Positions 10,258 through 19,805 are shown, counted from the stretch's first letter. The stretch is 64,000 nucleotides of DNA from Agaribacter marinus (GCF_030160655.1 NZ_BSOT01000005.1:868001-932000); one strand, 5' to 3'. Program-made: numbers and translations. Notes: a model not told the origin generated them from the sequence alone.

Positions 10258-10938
10258 TTATCCTTCTACAAAAGAACCTTTGTGTAACTTGAGCGTACGA
10301 TCCAATTGTGACGCTATGGATTGATCGTGAGTAACAATGACAAATGCTGTTCCTGAAGTTGCATTAATGTCTTTAATTAGATCTACAATTGATTGGCTTG
10401 TATCGGCATCTAGGTTACCAGTGGGTTCGTCCGCCATAATAATACTTGGTTCATTAATGAGCGCTCGTGCAATAGCAACGCGTTGACGCTCACCACCTGA
10501 TAACTGATAAGGTTTGTGGTTCGTTCTCTCAGCTAAACCAACCTTAGTAAGTAATGTAGATGCTCTATCTAACGCCTCTGACTTATTTTTGTTTGCGATA
10601 AACAGAGGCATTGCTACATTCTCAAGCGCGCTAAACTCCGGCAACAAATGATGGAATTGATATACGAACCCCAAATGCTCATTTCTAAACGCGGCTTGTT
10701 GATTAGCGCTTAAATCGAGTAAGTTCTGTTTATCAAATATTAGTTCACCTGCATCAGCCTCATCCAGAGTACCCATGATATGCAATAAGGTGCTTTTACC
10801 TGAACCAGAACTGCCTAGGATAGCTAGCATTTCGCCATTTGAAACATGTAGATTTACGTTTTTTAGCACATGTAGCTTATTTTCGGCTTCTTGAAAACTT
10901 TTCGAAATACCATTACAGGCAAGTAGTACTTGATTCAT
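10258..10938 (-). CDS. lolD: Lipoprotein-releasing ABC transporter ATP-binding protein LolD
   Basis: The ATPase subunit that powers lipoprotein release by LolCDE. The 226 residues contain a Walker A motif GSSGSGKSTLLH near residue 42, the ABC signature LSGGERQRVAIARAL, and Walker B with IIMADEPTGNLD. The segment FVYQFHHLLPEFSALENV is the usual Q-loop region of this subfamily. The gene precedes lolE and lies downstream of three co-directional tRNA-Asp genes, with no clear hairpin terminator in 10939-11046. A possible promoter, TTAGTT then TAATAT with 17-base spacing, is seen in that gap on the minus strand, but it is weak evidence. Confidence 0.95.
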   Translation of the reverse strand: MNQVLLACNGISKSFQEAENKLHVLKNVNLHVSNGEMLAILGSSGSGKSTLLHIMGTLDEADAGELIFDKQNLLDLSANQQAAFRNEHLGFVYQFHHLLPEFSALENVAMPLFIANKNKSEALDRASTLLTKVGLAERTNHKPYQLSGGERQRVAIARALINEPSIIMADEPTGNLDADTSQSIVDLIKDINATSGTAFVIVTHDQSIASQLDRTLKLHKGSFVEG

Positions 10939-11046
10939 TTTAGGTTTGTTATTGTTTTTGATAGAAAATATTATGAGGGGAGTGTAACGAAACTAATTGT
11001 CTAACCCAAGAAAATACTACATAAATATTCACTTGATAAACCATAA

Positions 11047-11123
11047 TGGCGGAGTGGACGGGACTCGAACCCGCGACCCCCGGCGTGACAGGCCGGTATT
11101 CTAACCAACTGAACTACCACTCC
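11047..11123 (-). tRNA. tRNA-Asp (GTC), copy 3 of the array
   Basis: A 77-base tRNA with encoded CCA. The minus-strand sequence begins GGAGTGGTAGTTCAG and has a CCTGTCACG anticodon loop, giving anticodon GTC (Asp). The T-arm GGTTCGAGTCC is canonical. The sequence is identical to the other two copies by eye. It is the last of three in the direction of transcription. Confidence 0.98.
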
Positions 11124-11141
11124 AATGGTAGATATTTTTTC

Positions 11142-11218
11142 TGGCGGAGTGGACGGGACTCGAACCCGCGACCCCCGGCGTGACAGGCCGGTATTCTAAC
11201 CAACTGAACTACCACTCC
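11142..11218 (-). tRNA. tRNA-Asp (GTC), copy 2 of the array
   Basis: The 77-base sequence, including the 3' CCA, looks identical to the flanking copies. The spacers on either side are 18 and 21 bases and unrelated to each other, so the repeated unit is the tRNA itself. Confidence 0.98.
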
Positions 11219-11239
11219 TCAGAAAAAAGTTGTTTGAAA

Positions 11240-11316
11240 TGGCGGAGTGGACGGGACTCGAACCCGCGACCCCCGGCGTGACAGGCCGGTATTCTAACCA
11301 ACTGAACTACCACTCC
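11240..11316 (-). tRNA. tRNA-Asp (GTC), copy 1 of the array
   Basis: The first copy downstream of the promoter at 11368-11396. It has the same 77-base sequence, the same GTC anticodon and an encoded CCA. Confidence 0.98.
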
Positions 11317-11367
11317 TAATTTCAAACTGCGCACTCAATTATTAAGTCATCCTTGAGTGCGGCGCAG

Positions 11368-11396
11368 ATAATACGGTGCTGCAGAGCACTAGTCAA
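11368..11396 (-). promoter_or_regulatory. Sigma-70 promoter of the tRNA-Asp array
   Basis: On the minus strand, TTGACT (11391-11396) and TATTAT (11368-11373) are separated by exactly 17 bases. The bases after the -10 box are GC-rich (CTGCGCCGC), a discriminator typical of stringently controlled stable-RNA promoters. The predicted start is near 11361, about 45 bases before the first tRNA. The -35 box overlaps one arm of an 8-base inverted repeat (11391-11398 and 11420-11427). Confidence 0.8.
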
Positions 11397-11452
11397 CTGG
11401 TTTTTTTACACTTTTGTGAAGTTGACTAAATAAAGCACAATGCGACTGTTTT

Positions 11453-12880
11453 TTATGCTTTATTTTCCGCTTCTTCATCTTTTTTGGGCTTTCTTTTTAC
11501 TTTCAAAGAGAGGCGTTTAAAGAAAGGATTTTCAGGATTTTTGCGTTTATCCAGTATGATGAATATCACACCACACCCGATGAAAAGTATGCCAATATTT
11601 ATCCCTAACACGAGTGCAAGCGTACTGCCAGTCGATTCTTCAACGGGCGTTTCAACAACCGTTAACTCTTGAGCTTCAAGCGCTTCCTCGTTAACAATAG
11701 GTTCTTCGAGAATTGGCATTTTGTGATCAAAAGTATACTCCGGCACATTCAACACGAGGTCTCTACCCGATACAGAATTTGAAAATACCGTCATGTTAAT
11801 TTTATATTCTCCATAGCCAGCATTTATAATATCAACGATACGTGCATCTTCAGATATTTCTGTCACCGAAAAACGCTCAATATCACCATTTGGATGTTCG
11901 ATAGTACCATCAAGAAGCAAGCTATGGATATCTACATAATCCCTATTTACATCGACATGCAGCAAGTGATAACCAGCCGTTGTTTCATCTAGGGTGTGTG
12001 ACACCGAGACTGGGCTTTCGAGCAACACGACAGGTGCTGGTAATTGTTCCCGTGAAAACAGAGGTGTCCGCACAGTGAATATCGGTTGCCATTCACCTGG
12101 TGAGATTTTTAAATCAAACTGCCCAGTAAAAATGCCATCACCATCTTGCTCATCGTATCCTCGTCCATTGTCTTCAAACCTTGCAACTGACTTTGTGCCT
12201 AGCCCAAAGTTCTCATAATTGGGGTTGTTTGTACTCGAAAACTCTACTGATAACGAGACCACATCTTTAAAGCCGCTAAAATCAATTTTATTGCCCGCAT
12301 TTTGCAGTTCAGATGTAATTTTTATCGTCTCTCCGGAAAATACAGGTGACGGAACGGGATCTGTGTCTAAGGTAATGTCCGCAATAACCATTACCCTACT
12401 TTGAGGTAAAACACTACCGACCGCCTGCCAGGGGCCTGGCATTGGATCATTTAATGAAATCATGTCGTAGGTATCAGTGTCATACCAATCGTAACTATCG
12501 TCTACGCCCTCATTATCTAAATACAACTTAGAACCATCGGGGCGGACTAATACAATGGGCGCACTGCCGTATTCACGGAAAAAGATTAATGTGACCTTCT
12601 TAACGTCACTGTCTATTCGGAAACGGTTATTTAGCAATTGAATACTGTTTTGATACTCGTTTCCGATTGGATTTACTTTTTCAAGGACTTTTCTTGCATC
12701 TAAGTCTGCTTGGTATCTTTTTTCCGCATCAGATGTTTGTGAGTTTTCTGTGGTTTCCTGAGCAAATATATTTACACTAAAAACAGCACAAAAAAGAACA
12801 AATAACCAAAGGTATTTATCCTTAAGAAAGTGTATCCGCTGAAAGCGAACGCCAAATAACTTTTTCCGCTTTTTTTTCAA
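11453..12880 (-). CDS. TIGR03503 family membrane-anchored protein
   Basis: A 475-residue protein of a conserved but uncharacterised gammaproteobacterial family. A basic N-terminus (KKKRKKLFG) leads into a hydrophobic segment (YLWLFVLFCAVFSVNIFAQ) that is a signal peptide with a likely cut after FAQ. A second transmembrane segment lies near the C-terminus (LALVLGINIGILFIGCGVIF), followed by a short basic cytoplasmic tail. The middle region is beta-rich, with EDNGRGYDEQDGDGIFTG resembling an Asp-rich turn. The start codon is TTG at 12880, 59 bases inside the end of dnaQ; no ATG, GTG or other TTG is available before the signal segment. The overlap suggests translational coupling to dnaQ. Function is unknown. 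Confidence 0.8.
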   Translation of the reverse strand: MKKKRKKLFGVRFQRIHFLKDKYLWLFVLFCAVFSVNIFAQETTENSQTSDAEKRYQADLDARKVLEKVNPIGNEYQNSIQLLNNRFRIDSDVKKVTLIFFREYGSAPIVLVRPDGSKLYLDNEGVDDSYDWYDTDTYDMISLNDPMPGPWQAVGSVLPQSRVMVIADITLDTDPVPSPVFSGETIKITSELQNAGNKIDFSGFKDVVSLSVEFSSTNNPNYENFGLGTKSVARFEDNGRGYDEQDGDGIFTGQFDLKISPGEWQPIFTVRTPLFSREQLPAPVVLLESPVSVSHTLDETTAGYHLLHVDVNRDYVDIHSLLLDGTIEHPNGDIERFSVTEISEDARIVDIINAGYGEYKINMTVFSNSVSGRDLVLNVPEYTFDHKMPILEEPIVNEEALEAQELTVVETPVEESTGSTLALVLGINIGILFIGCGVIFIILDKRKNPENPFFKRLSLKVKRKPKKDEEAENKA

Positions 12881-13544
12881 TGCCGTCTAAATAGTTTTCA
12901 TGCTTTGATAATTCATCGGCAGAGGCACGCAAAATCTTTAAATTTGGTTTATTTATCAGCTTTTTAACTTTTACCTCTGAACCGCCGAGTGCACCGTTAT
13001 CTTCTTCCGAAAGGCTTAATGCTGTCTGACCACCGGTCATATACAAATAGACTTCGGCAAGAATTTCACTATCTAATAATGCGCCGTGGTATGTTCGATG
13101 GCTATTGTCAACATTGTAAACTCTGCACAAGGCATCTAGGTTGTTTTTCTTACCCGGTCGCATTTTGCGCGCAAGTTCGAGAGAATCAAGTACCCCACAA
13201 ATGTCAGCCGTCATAGGCAGATTTCGGCCACACAACTTGAATTCGTGATTCATAAAACCTACGTCGAACGGCGCGTTATGAATGATTAACTCAGCCCCTT
13301 CAATGAATTCAATAAAAGCATCAGCCACTTGATTAAACCTTGGCTTGTCTACCAGAAATTCATTCGTAATTCCGTGAACATCAATAGCCTCCTGCTCAAC
13401 TTCTCGTTCAGGATTAATAAATTGATGGTATGTGTTGCCGGTCAGTTTACGGTTTATCATTTCAACACACCCAATCTCGATGATTCGATGGCCATCTTGC
13501 GGATTTATGCCCGTAGTTTCCGTATCTAGTACTATTTGACGCAT
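12822..13544 (-). CDS. dnaQ: DNA polymerase III epsilon subunit (3'-5' proofreading exonuclease)
   Basis: Proofreading subunit of the replicative polymerase core. The 240 residues match the family (243 in E. coli). The DEDDh exonuclease motifs are visible: VLDTETTGI (D7, E9), HNAPFDVGFMNHEF, and HGALLDSEILAEVY. After the exonuclease domain, GGQTALSLSEE resembles the clamp-binding motif. The C-terminal region that binds the alpha subunit is present. It diverges from rnhA across 89 bases, the classical arrangement in gammaproteobacteria. Confidence 0.97.
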   Translation of the reverse strand: MRQIVLDTETTGINPQDGHRIIEIGCVEMINRKLTGNTYHQFINPEREVEQEAIDVHGITNEFLVDKPRFNQVADAFIEFIEGAELIIHNAPFDVGFMNHEFKLCGRNLPMTADICGVLDSLELARKMRPGKKNNLDALCRVYNVDNSHRTYHGALLDSEILAEVYLYMTGGQTALSLSEEDNGALGGSEVKVKKLINKPNLKILRASADELSKHENYLDGIEKKAEKVIWRSLSADTLS

Positions 13545-13633
13545 ATTATTTTACTTGTTGTCTCTATTAATGACAGTATACTGCCGTTTGCTTACAGAGG
13601 ATACGTCAACTTGTTTAGAAACTGCGCAATTAA

Positions 13634-14095
13634 ATGAAAAAAGTAATCGTATATACAGATGGTTCTTGCTTAGGAAACCCTGGCCCAGGAGGTTACGGCG
13701 CCTTGCTAATGTTTAACGGCCACGAAAAAGAGTTAAGTCAAGGGTTTACCATGACGACGAACAACCGCATGGAGCTATTAGCAGCAATTGAAGGCTTAAA
13801 TGCGCTAACAACAAGCTGTGACGTGACACTTTACACGGACAGCCAATACGTAAAAAATGGTATCCAACAGTGGATTCACAACTGGAAGAAAAATAACTGG
13901 CGCACGGCTAGCAAAAAACCAGTCAAAAACGCAGATTTATGGAAAAGGCTCGATACTGTTGTAAAAACTCATCAAGTCACTTGGCGTTGGGTCAAAGGCC
14001 ACTCTGGTCAACCCGAAAATGAACGTGTAGATGACCTAGCACGCTTTGCAGCAGAGTCTGATGACCATATTGTCGATACAGGATTTACCGAATAA
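13634..14095 (+). CDS. rnhA: Ribonuclease HI
   Basis: Degrades the RNA strand of RNA-DNA hybrids and helps remove primers and R-loops. The 153 residues match the family (155 in E. coli). The catalytic carboxylates are D9 in VYTDGSC, E47 in [10 protein letters not shown]69 in LYTDSQYV, and an Asp near 133 in [13 protein letters not shown]. The basic handle region ([18 protein letters not shown]) is intact. Its stop codon TAA is followed directly by the ATG of rlmI, so the two are probably one operon. Confidence 0.98.
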   Translation: MKKVIVYTDGSCLGNPGPGGYGALLMFNGHEKELSQGFTMTTNNRMELLAAIEGLNALTTSCDVTLYTDSQYVKNGIQQWIHNWKKNNWRTASKKPVKNADLWKRLDTVVKTHQVTWRWVKGHSGQPENERVDDLARFAAESDDHIVDTGFTE

Positions 14096-15289
14096 ATGCA
14101 GCTACAAATGGTTTTAAAAGCAGGTAAAGAGAAATCTTTAAGCCGAAAACATCCTTGGGTATTCAATGGAGCAGTTGACAAAATCATTGGTAAGCCCCGA
14201 ATAGGCAGCACAATAGATATCATCAGCGACAAAGGTGATTTTTTAGCAAGAGGCGCATACTCTCCTAATTCCCAGATTAGCGCACGAGTATGGACGTTTG
14301 ATGAAAACGAAAGTATTGATGATGTTTTTTTCAAGCGCAAAATTGCGACTGCAATTTCTGTTCGTCAACGATGGTTAACATCAGCAAACACAAATGCCTA
14401 TCGCGTTATCGCAGCTGAGTCTGATGGTTTACCTGGCATTACTGTCGATAAATACGCAGACGTCATCGTGATTCAACTATTGAGTGCGGGTGCAGAAAAG
14501 CACCGAAGTAAAATTGTCAACGCGCTTAAAGGCGCTTTTCCTGACCATGTTGTACATGAGCGCAGTGACGTTGCTGTAAGAGAAAAGGAAGGTTTACAGC
14601 CAATAGTACAAACGCTAGAAGGTACGCTTCCAGAAAAAGTGGTCATCACTGAAAATAATGTAAAAATTGAAATCGACCTAATAAATGGACATAAAACGGG
14701 TTTCTATCTTGATCAACGTAAAAATCGCCAAATTGCGGGCAACCTCTGTAAAAATAAACGCGTACTTAACTGTTTTAGTTATACCGGAACGTTTGCCTTA
14801 TATGCACTGAACAATGATGCAAATGAAGTCATTAACATGGATGTTTCTGCTAACGCCTTAGAAACATCTAAGCGAAATTTGTCACTTAATTTTGATGCCG
14901 AAAGGGCTGGAAACGTTAAACATTTGAAAGTTGACGTATTCGAGCAACTAAGAAAATTTGATGAGAACGGCGAAAAATTTGATGTGATCATCATGGATCC
15001 TCCCAAATTCATCGAGAATAAACACCATCTCGAGAAAGCAGCAAGAGGCTATAAGGACATTAATCGACTAGCCTGTAAATTACTCCATCATAACGGCTTG
15101 TTAATTACCTTTAGTTGCTCAGGACTAATGCCTGCCACTCTATTTCACAAAATCATCGCCGACGCCGCATTAGACGCGGACACCGAGCTAAATTACGTAG
15201 AATATCTGTATCAAGATAGCGATCATATGACCGCTAGCTTTTTTCCAGAAGGGATGTACCTGAAAGGTTTAGTGTGTGTTAAGCGATAA
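14096..15289 (+). CDS. rlmI: 23S rRNA m5C1962 methyltransferase
   Basis: An S-adenosylmethionine-dependent methyltransferase that modifies C1962 of 23S rRNA. The 397 residues match RlmI (396 in E. coli). An N-terminal PUA domain (about 1-75) contains KEKSLSRKHPWVFNGAV. The Rossmann domain has the SAM-binding stretch VLNCFSYTGTFALYAL, the motif IIMDPPKF, and the catalytic-cysteine region TFSCSG near the C-terminus. The gene abuts rnhA without a gap and converges on a PilZ gene. I saw no clear terminator in the 27 bases after it. Confidence 0.94.
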   Translation: MQLQMVLKAGKEKSLSRKHPWVFNGAVDKIIGKPRIGSTIDIISDKGDFLARGAYSPNSQISARVWTFDENESIDDVFFKRKIATAISVRQRWLTSANTNAYRVIAAESDGLPGITVDKYADVIVIQLLSAGAEKHRSKIVNALKGAFPDHVVHERSDVAVREKEGLQPIVQTLEGTLPEKVVITENNVKIEIDLINGHKTGFYLDQRKNRQIAGNLCKNKRVLNCFSYTGTFALYALNNDANEVINMDVSANALETSKRNLSLNFDAERAGNVKHLKVDVFEQLRKFDENGEKFDVIIMDPPKFIENKHHLEKAARGYKDINRLACKLLHHNGLLITFSCSGLMPATLFHKIIADAALDADTELNYVEYLYQDSDHMTASFFPEGMYLKGLVCVKR

Positions 15290-15316
15290 GTTTTACTTTG
15301 CGTAATCGCGAGACAA

Positions 15317-15619
15317 TTATTTCATCTCGGTAATTTCGACGCCAACTAAACATGTCTCATCTTCACCTGCGTCGCATCTCACCACTTTAGCTTTTGCTTC
15401 AAGTGTTGGGATTTGGTCGCTATTAGATTCGATTGTAATTTCCAATGCTGAACCCATCTCAACACTGGGTAAGTCAAGTTCAATCGACATACCAGTCGCA
15501 CTTATGTCACGACATACCGCTGACAAACTGGTTACCGATGGTTGATCCAATAATTTCACATCACACGGCGAATTAACCATCATTCGATAAAAATTCCGTT
15601 TATCGTCATACCCTAACAT
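15317..15619 (-). CDS. PilZ domain protein
   Basis: A small single-domain protein of 100 residues, a likely cyclic-di-GMP effector. The first PilZ motif is approximated by DDKRNFYRM and the second by DISATGMSIELD, near residue 45. The reading frame extends upstream to a TTG at 15685, but an AGAGGT Shine-Dalgarno sequence (15626-15631) sits seven bases before the ATG at 15619, so that start is preferred. It is tail-to-tail with rlmI and downstream of hrpA on the same strand. Confidence 0.85.
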   Translation of the reverse strand: MLGYDDKRNFYRMMVNSPCDVKLLDQPSVTSLSAVCRDISATGMSIELDLPSVEMGSALEITIESNSDQIPTLEAKAKVVRCDAGEDETCLVGVEITEMK

Positions 15620-15725
15620 CAGGTTACCTCTATTTAGTAAGAATGATTTCCCCCCATTTATAGGGGTATGTGTAAAACGTGTCAACTATTAATTATGTAT
15701 AAAAAAGAGCTTTTACACATGCTAG

Positions 15726-18700
15726 TTACAATTCATCAAGCTTATTTTTTATACGTTTCAATGATATAGGATAATTAGTTCCGAGTTGTTGCGCAAACAA
15801 TGAGACTTTAAATTCTTCAAGCATCCACTTCACTTCGTCTAAGTCATCTGTAGATAGCATTTGTTGCTTGCGTTTATTTAACGCTGATTGATATAGGCCT
15901 TCCGCTTTATCAAGCTCAATTTGATTTAGCCTATCGCGATTAGGATCAATTTTAAGTTTTTCTGCCCGTTGCAATAAAGCAAGTAAGTAGCGGTTCCAGT
16001 CGTTGAGTTTTCCTTCTCCAAAATGTTCAACAAAGCCTTTAAATACAAGTAAATCTAGTTGTTTTTTCACGTGCCCGACACTAGTGATCATGTTTAAGGG
16101 GACATTTCCTTTAATGAGTTTTTGGATACTGTTCGCAGTAGCAAGCCCCAGCTCTACGTCTTTTGCAATTTCAAGTGCCTTATCATTCAAATTCATTCTG
16201 CCATGTTCAAGTAAACGATTGAAGTCAATCGTTTCGCGTACCGCTTGTATGGGCATTAGGTCGTTGCATAGACTGTTTAGAGACGCATAAATAATGTCGT
16301 CAATTAAAATGGATATTTGTCCAAATGGATTAAAATATAAACTCAATTTTGCTTTATTGGGCAGTTTTTGTTGCAAATATTTTACGGGGGACGGGATATT
16401 TCGCTTTATGAGTGTTAAGACGCCATGTGCGTGCGATTTTTTAGCTAAACTCTTGTCGCTCAATACAACCACATCAACTTTATTGTTGTTAACCTGTAGC
16501 GCCGGAAAGCCGTTAATTTCAAACCCGGCCTGCTTACGTTTGTAAACTGTGGGTAAGCTACCGATTGTCCATCGCTGCAAATCTTTGTCTTCTATCTCAA
16601 CAGACGCAACCTCTTCAATGGTTTGTTTTACTTCACTTTGTAGTTTTTTCTTCAAGGCATTTAACGACTTGCTATGCGAAATAATTTTGCCTTTCTCGTT
16701 TACCACTGCAAAATTGAACTGCAAATGTGCAGGTAAATTCGTTAACTCAAAATCTTCGGCATTAACACGCACACCAGACATCCTAAACAGTTTTTGAGCG
16801 AGTGCGTCTAGCAGAGCAACTGCTGCACCATTTTTATCTTGCCACTGTATCTCAGACAAACATGCATGCGCATAATCAGGCGCCGGCACAAAATTGCGAC
16901 GCAAGCGTTTAGGTAAGGCTTTTATCATATTTACAACTAGTTCGTGACGCATGCCGGGTACTAGCCAGTCAAAACCAATGTTATGCACTTGATTCAACAC
17001 GCTAAGTGGAATGTGCAAACAAACACCGTCGATATCTTGATTTGGTTCAAAATGATAGCTCAGTTTGAGTGTAAGATTACCTTGCTTCCATTCATCTGGA
17101 AAGTCGGATTTACTGATACCATCAGGTGTTTTCTTTAATAAATCGTTGTAATCAAAGTTGAGTAAATTGGGGGATTTTTGCGAGGCTTTTTGCCACCATT
17201 TTTTAAAATCAGCTTCTGTGTTAATACTCGGTGGAATTTTTTCTTGATAAAAGTCACTTAACACTTCTTCATCAACTAAAATGTCTCTGCGACGCGCCTT
17301 TTTCTCGAGCAATTCTACTGCGTCAATCTGTGATTGATTGTGACGTAAAAAGGCGTATTTCAAGCGGGTGTGACCAAACACTAGCGCTTCTCGAATAAAC
17401 AGTTCACGACTAACGACAGGATCCACCTTTGAATAATCTGTACGTCGACGATTTACGATAGGCAAGCCAAAAAGTGTAATGGTTAGAAATGCTTGCGCGC
17501 AGCCCCTTTCTTTACTCCAATAAGGCTCAGCGTAATGTTTCTTGGCAATGTGTTCACTTATCTGCTCTAGCCACTCAGGCTCAATTTTTGCGGCTTGACG
17601 AGCAAATAATTTTGATGTTTCAACGAGTTCTGCCGCCATTACCCATTTAGGTTGAGATTTGACAACGTTAGAACCTGGGAAAATCATAAATTGACTATTC
17701 CGACATCCAAGGTAAATTTTATTTTTGTCCTTCATCCCAATTTGCGATAAAAGTCCTACAGCGATTGAACGATGCACAGCTTCATAGTCGGCTGATGACG
17801 AGTTAAGGCGCAAATTCACTGCGACAAGGGTTTGTTTTATTTGACTAACAATATCTTGCCATTCGCGCATACGTTGAAAGTGAATAAAATGATTTTTACA
17901 CCATTTACGCAATTGATTATTCGTTAAGGCCTTTTGCTGTTGTTTAAAACATTCGTATAAATTTAATAGACTGATCAAGTCAGAACTTTTATCTGCAAAC
18001 TCCGCATGCGCTGTATCAGCCTGTTGTTGTCGCTCTTGAGGTCGTTCACGTGGGTCTTGCACACTCAAACCGGAAGTGATGACAGCTACCTCATACACTG
18101 CATCATGCTTTGATGATTCAATCAACATACGGGCATATCGCGGATCTAAGGGTAACTTCGACATTCGCTGACCAATATCTGTTAGCGCCCATTGTTGCTT
18201 TCGTCGAATGATAGCATCCAGTTCTTCTAGCAGTTTAATACCGTCGTTAATCTGCCTTTCATCTGGCGGCTGAACAAAGGGAAATTGACTAACATCACCT
18301 AAGCCTAATGATAACATTTGGAGAATAACGCTAGATAAATGAGTACGCAAAATCTCAGGATCGGTAAAGCCATCTCGACCATCATAGTCTGATTCAGCAT
18401 ACAAGCGAATAGCGATACCGTCAGATAACCGACCGCAACGTCCAGACCGTTGATTTGCCGAAGCCTGTGAGATGGGCTCTATTGGCAAACGCTGTACTTT
18501 ACTTCTAGCACTGTATCGAGAAATCCTTGCGAACCCTGTATCAACCACATATTTAATGCCTGGTACGGTAAGCGAAGTTTCTGCAACATTGGTAGATAAT
18601 ATTATTCTTCGCCCACTGTGTGGCGCAAATATTCGCTGTTGTTCACCAGCCGATAAACGCGCATATAATGGGAGAACTTCAGTATTGCGATATGCTCGTT

Positions 18701-19604
18701 TACGTAACACATCTTCCGCGTCGCGAATATCACGTTCACCGGATAAGAATATTAAGATATCACCAGGCGCTTCTCGCATCAATTCGTCAACCGCTAGAGT
18801 AATGAGGCCTAACTGGTCCAAGTCATCGTGATCAACAGGATCTTTATAACGGATCTCGACGGGGTATGTACGGCCGCTAACTTCAATAATTGGCGCGTCA
18901 TTGAAGTGCTTGGAAAATCGCTGAGGATCGATAGTAGCAGAGGTTATAATAACCTTAAGATCCGGTCTTTTTGGTAATAAGCGTTTTAAATAACCTAAAA
19001 TAAAATCAATGTTCAGGCTACGTTCATGCGCTTCATCAATAATTATGGTGTCGTAGTCGTTTAAAAAACGGTCATTTTGAATTTCAGCTAATAAAATACC
19101 GTCAGTCATCAATTTAACAAGACTATTGCCACTAACCTTGTCATTAAACCTGACTTTAAAGCCAACCTTGTCACCAAGTTCAGAATTAATTTCATCCGCA
19201 ATGCGATTTGCAACACTTCTCGCGGCAAGTCTGCGTGGCTGAGTATGACCAATATAGCCATGCACGCCCCGCCCTAACTCTAGGCACATTTTTGGTATTT
19301 GAGTTGTTTTACCAGAGCCAGTCTCCCCAGCAATGATAACCACCTGATTGTCAGTGATAAGTTGTTTAATCTCTTCCTTTTTATCAGACACTGGCAGTGA
19401 CGGGTATTCGATTGCAGGTAATATTGACTGTCGATATGTCACGATTTGTTGCGACGCAGATACTCGATTTAAAAACGCTTCCCACTGCGCTTGAGAAATA
19501 GCATCAGTAGGTTTAGCTTTCATCTGAGTAAACTGCTTAGACAAACGAAAACGGTCTTTAATCGCGCATTTAGAAAGCGCTGTATGAATATCAAAATCAA
19601 TCAT
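15726..19604 (-). CDS. hrpA: ATP-dependent RNA helicase HrpA
   Basis: A large DEAH-box RNA helicase linked to mRNA processing and ribosome rescue. The 1292 residues match the family (1300 in E. coli). The Walker A motif GETGSGKTTQIP is near residue 93 and IIIDEAHERSLN near 190; helicase motif VI is QRSGRCGRL. The helicase-associated and OB-fold region follows, then the long C-terminal DUF3418-type region that distinguishes HrpA. No internal frameshift is seen. The start ATG is at 19604. Confidence 0.97.
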   Translation of the reverse strand: MIDFDIHTALSKCAIKDRFRLSKQFTQMKAKPTDAISQAQWEAFLNRVSASQQIVTYRQSILPAIEYPSLPVSDKKEEIKQLITDNQVVIIAGETGSGKTTQIPKMCLELGRGVHGYIGHTQPRRLAARSVANRIADEINSELGDKVGFKVRFNDKVSGNSLVKLMTDGILLAEIQNDRFLNDYDTIIIDEAHERSLNIDFILGYLKRLLPKRPDLKVIITSATIDPQRFSKHFNDAPIIEVSGRTYPVEIRYKDPVDHDDLDQLGLITLAVDELMREAPGDILIFLSGERDIRDAEDVLRKRAYRNTEVLPLYARLSAGEQQRIFAPHSGRRIILSTNVAETSLTVPGIKYVVDTGFARISRYSARSKVQRLPIEPISQASANQRSGRCGRLSDGIAIRLYAESDYDGRDGFTDPEILRTHLSSVILQMLSLGLGDVSQFPFVQPPDERQINDGIKLLEELDAIIRRKQQWALTDIGQRMSKLPLDPRYARMLIESSKHDAVYEVAVITSGLSVQDPRERPQERQQQADTAHAEFADKSSDLISLLNLYECFKQQQKALTNNQLRKWCKNHFIHFQRMREWQDIVSQIKQTLVAVNLRLNSSSADYEAVHRSIAVGLLSQIGMKDKNKIYLGCRNSQFMIFPGSNVVKSQPKWVMAAELVETSKLFARQAAKIEPEWLEQISEHIAKKHYAEPYWSKERGCAQAFLTITLFGLPIVNRRRTDYSKVDPVVSRELFIREALVFGHTRLKYAFLRHNQSQIDAVELLEKKARRRDILVDEEVLSDFYQEKIPPSINTEADFKKWWQKASQKSPNLLNFDYNDLLKKTPDGISKSDFPDEWKQGNLTLKLSYHFEPNQDIDGVCLHIPLSVLNQVHNIGFDWLVPGMRHELVVNMIKALPKRLRRNFVPAPDYAHACLSEIQWQDKNGAAVALLDALAQKLFRMSGVRVNAEDFELTNLPAHLQFNFAVVNEKGKIISHSKSLNALKKKLQSEVKQTIEEVASVEIEDKDLQRWTIGSLPTVYKRKQAGFEINGFPALQVNNNKVDVVVLSDKSLAKKSHAHGVLTLIKRNIPSPVKYLQQKLPNKAKLSLYFNPFGQISILIDDIIYASLNSLCNDLMPIQAVRETIDFNRLLEHGRMNLNDKALEIAKDVELGLATANSIQKLIKGNVPLNMITSVGHVKKQLDLLVFKGFVEHFGEGKLNDWNRYLLALLQRAEKLKIDPNRDRLNQIELDKAEGLYQSALNKRKQQMLSTDDLDEVKWMLEEFKVSLFAQQLGTNYPISLKRIKNKLDEL

Positions 19605-19767
19605 GGGTAATTAAGTGCTTTCTTGTAGAAATTGAGAATACTAATTAGCAGTAAAATGTAGGTGCAGTTGAGGGTTTTTCAAGGTTTTTACTAACAAAAT
19701 ACACGTGAAACAGGGTTTTAAATCAAAACAAAGAGTAATGTAAGGCACAGCGTTTTACATAAATTTA

Positions 19768-19805
19768 ATTTGCATCAAGCAACAAAAACACTACTTGATG
19801 CAAAT
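19768..19805 (-). terminator. Inverted repeat downstream of the 82-aa orphan gene
   Basis: A perfect 12-base inverted repeat (arms 19768-19779 and 19794-19805, 14-base loop) begins 35 bases after the stop of the minus-strand orphan gene and upstream of hrpA. The following minus-strand bases are AT-rich but not a clean U-run, so it may be a terminator or an operator for hrpA. Confidence 0.5.

Noticed and set aside
13545-13633. Promoters for rnhA and dnaQ in the divergent gap
   Set aside because: TTGTCT/TATACT and TTGACG/TATACT pairs have wrong spacing (13 and 23 bases).
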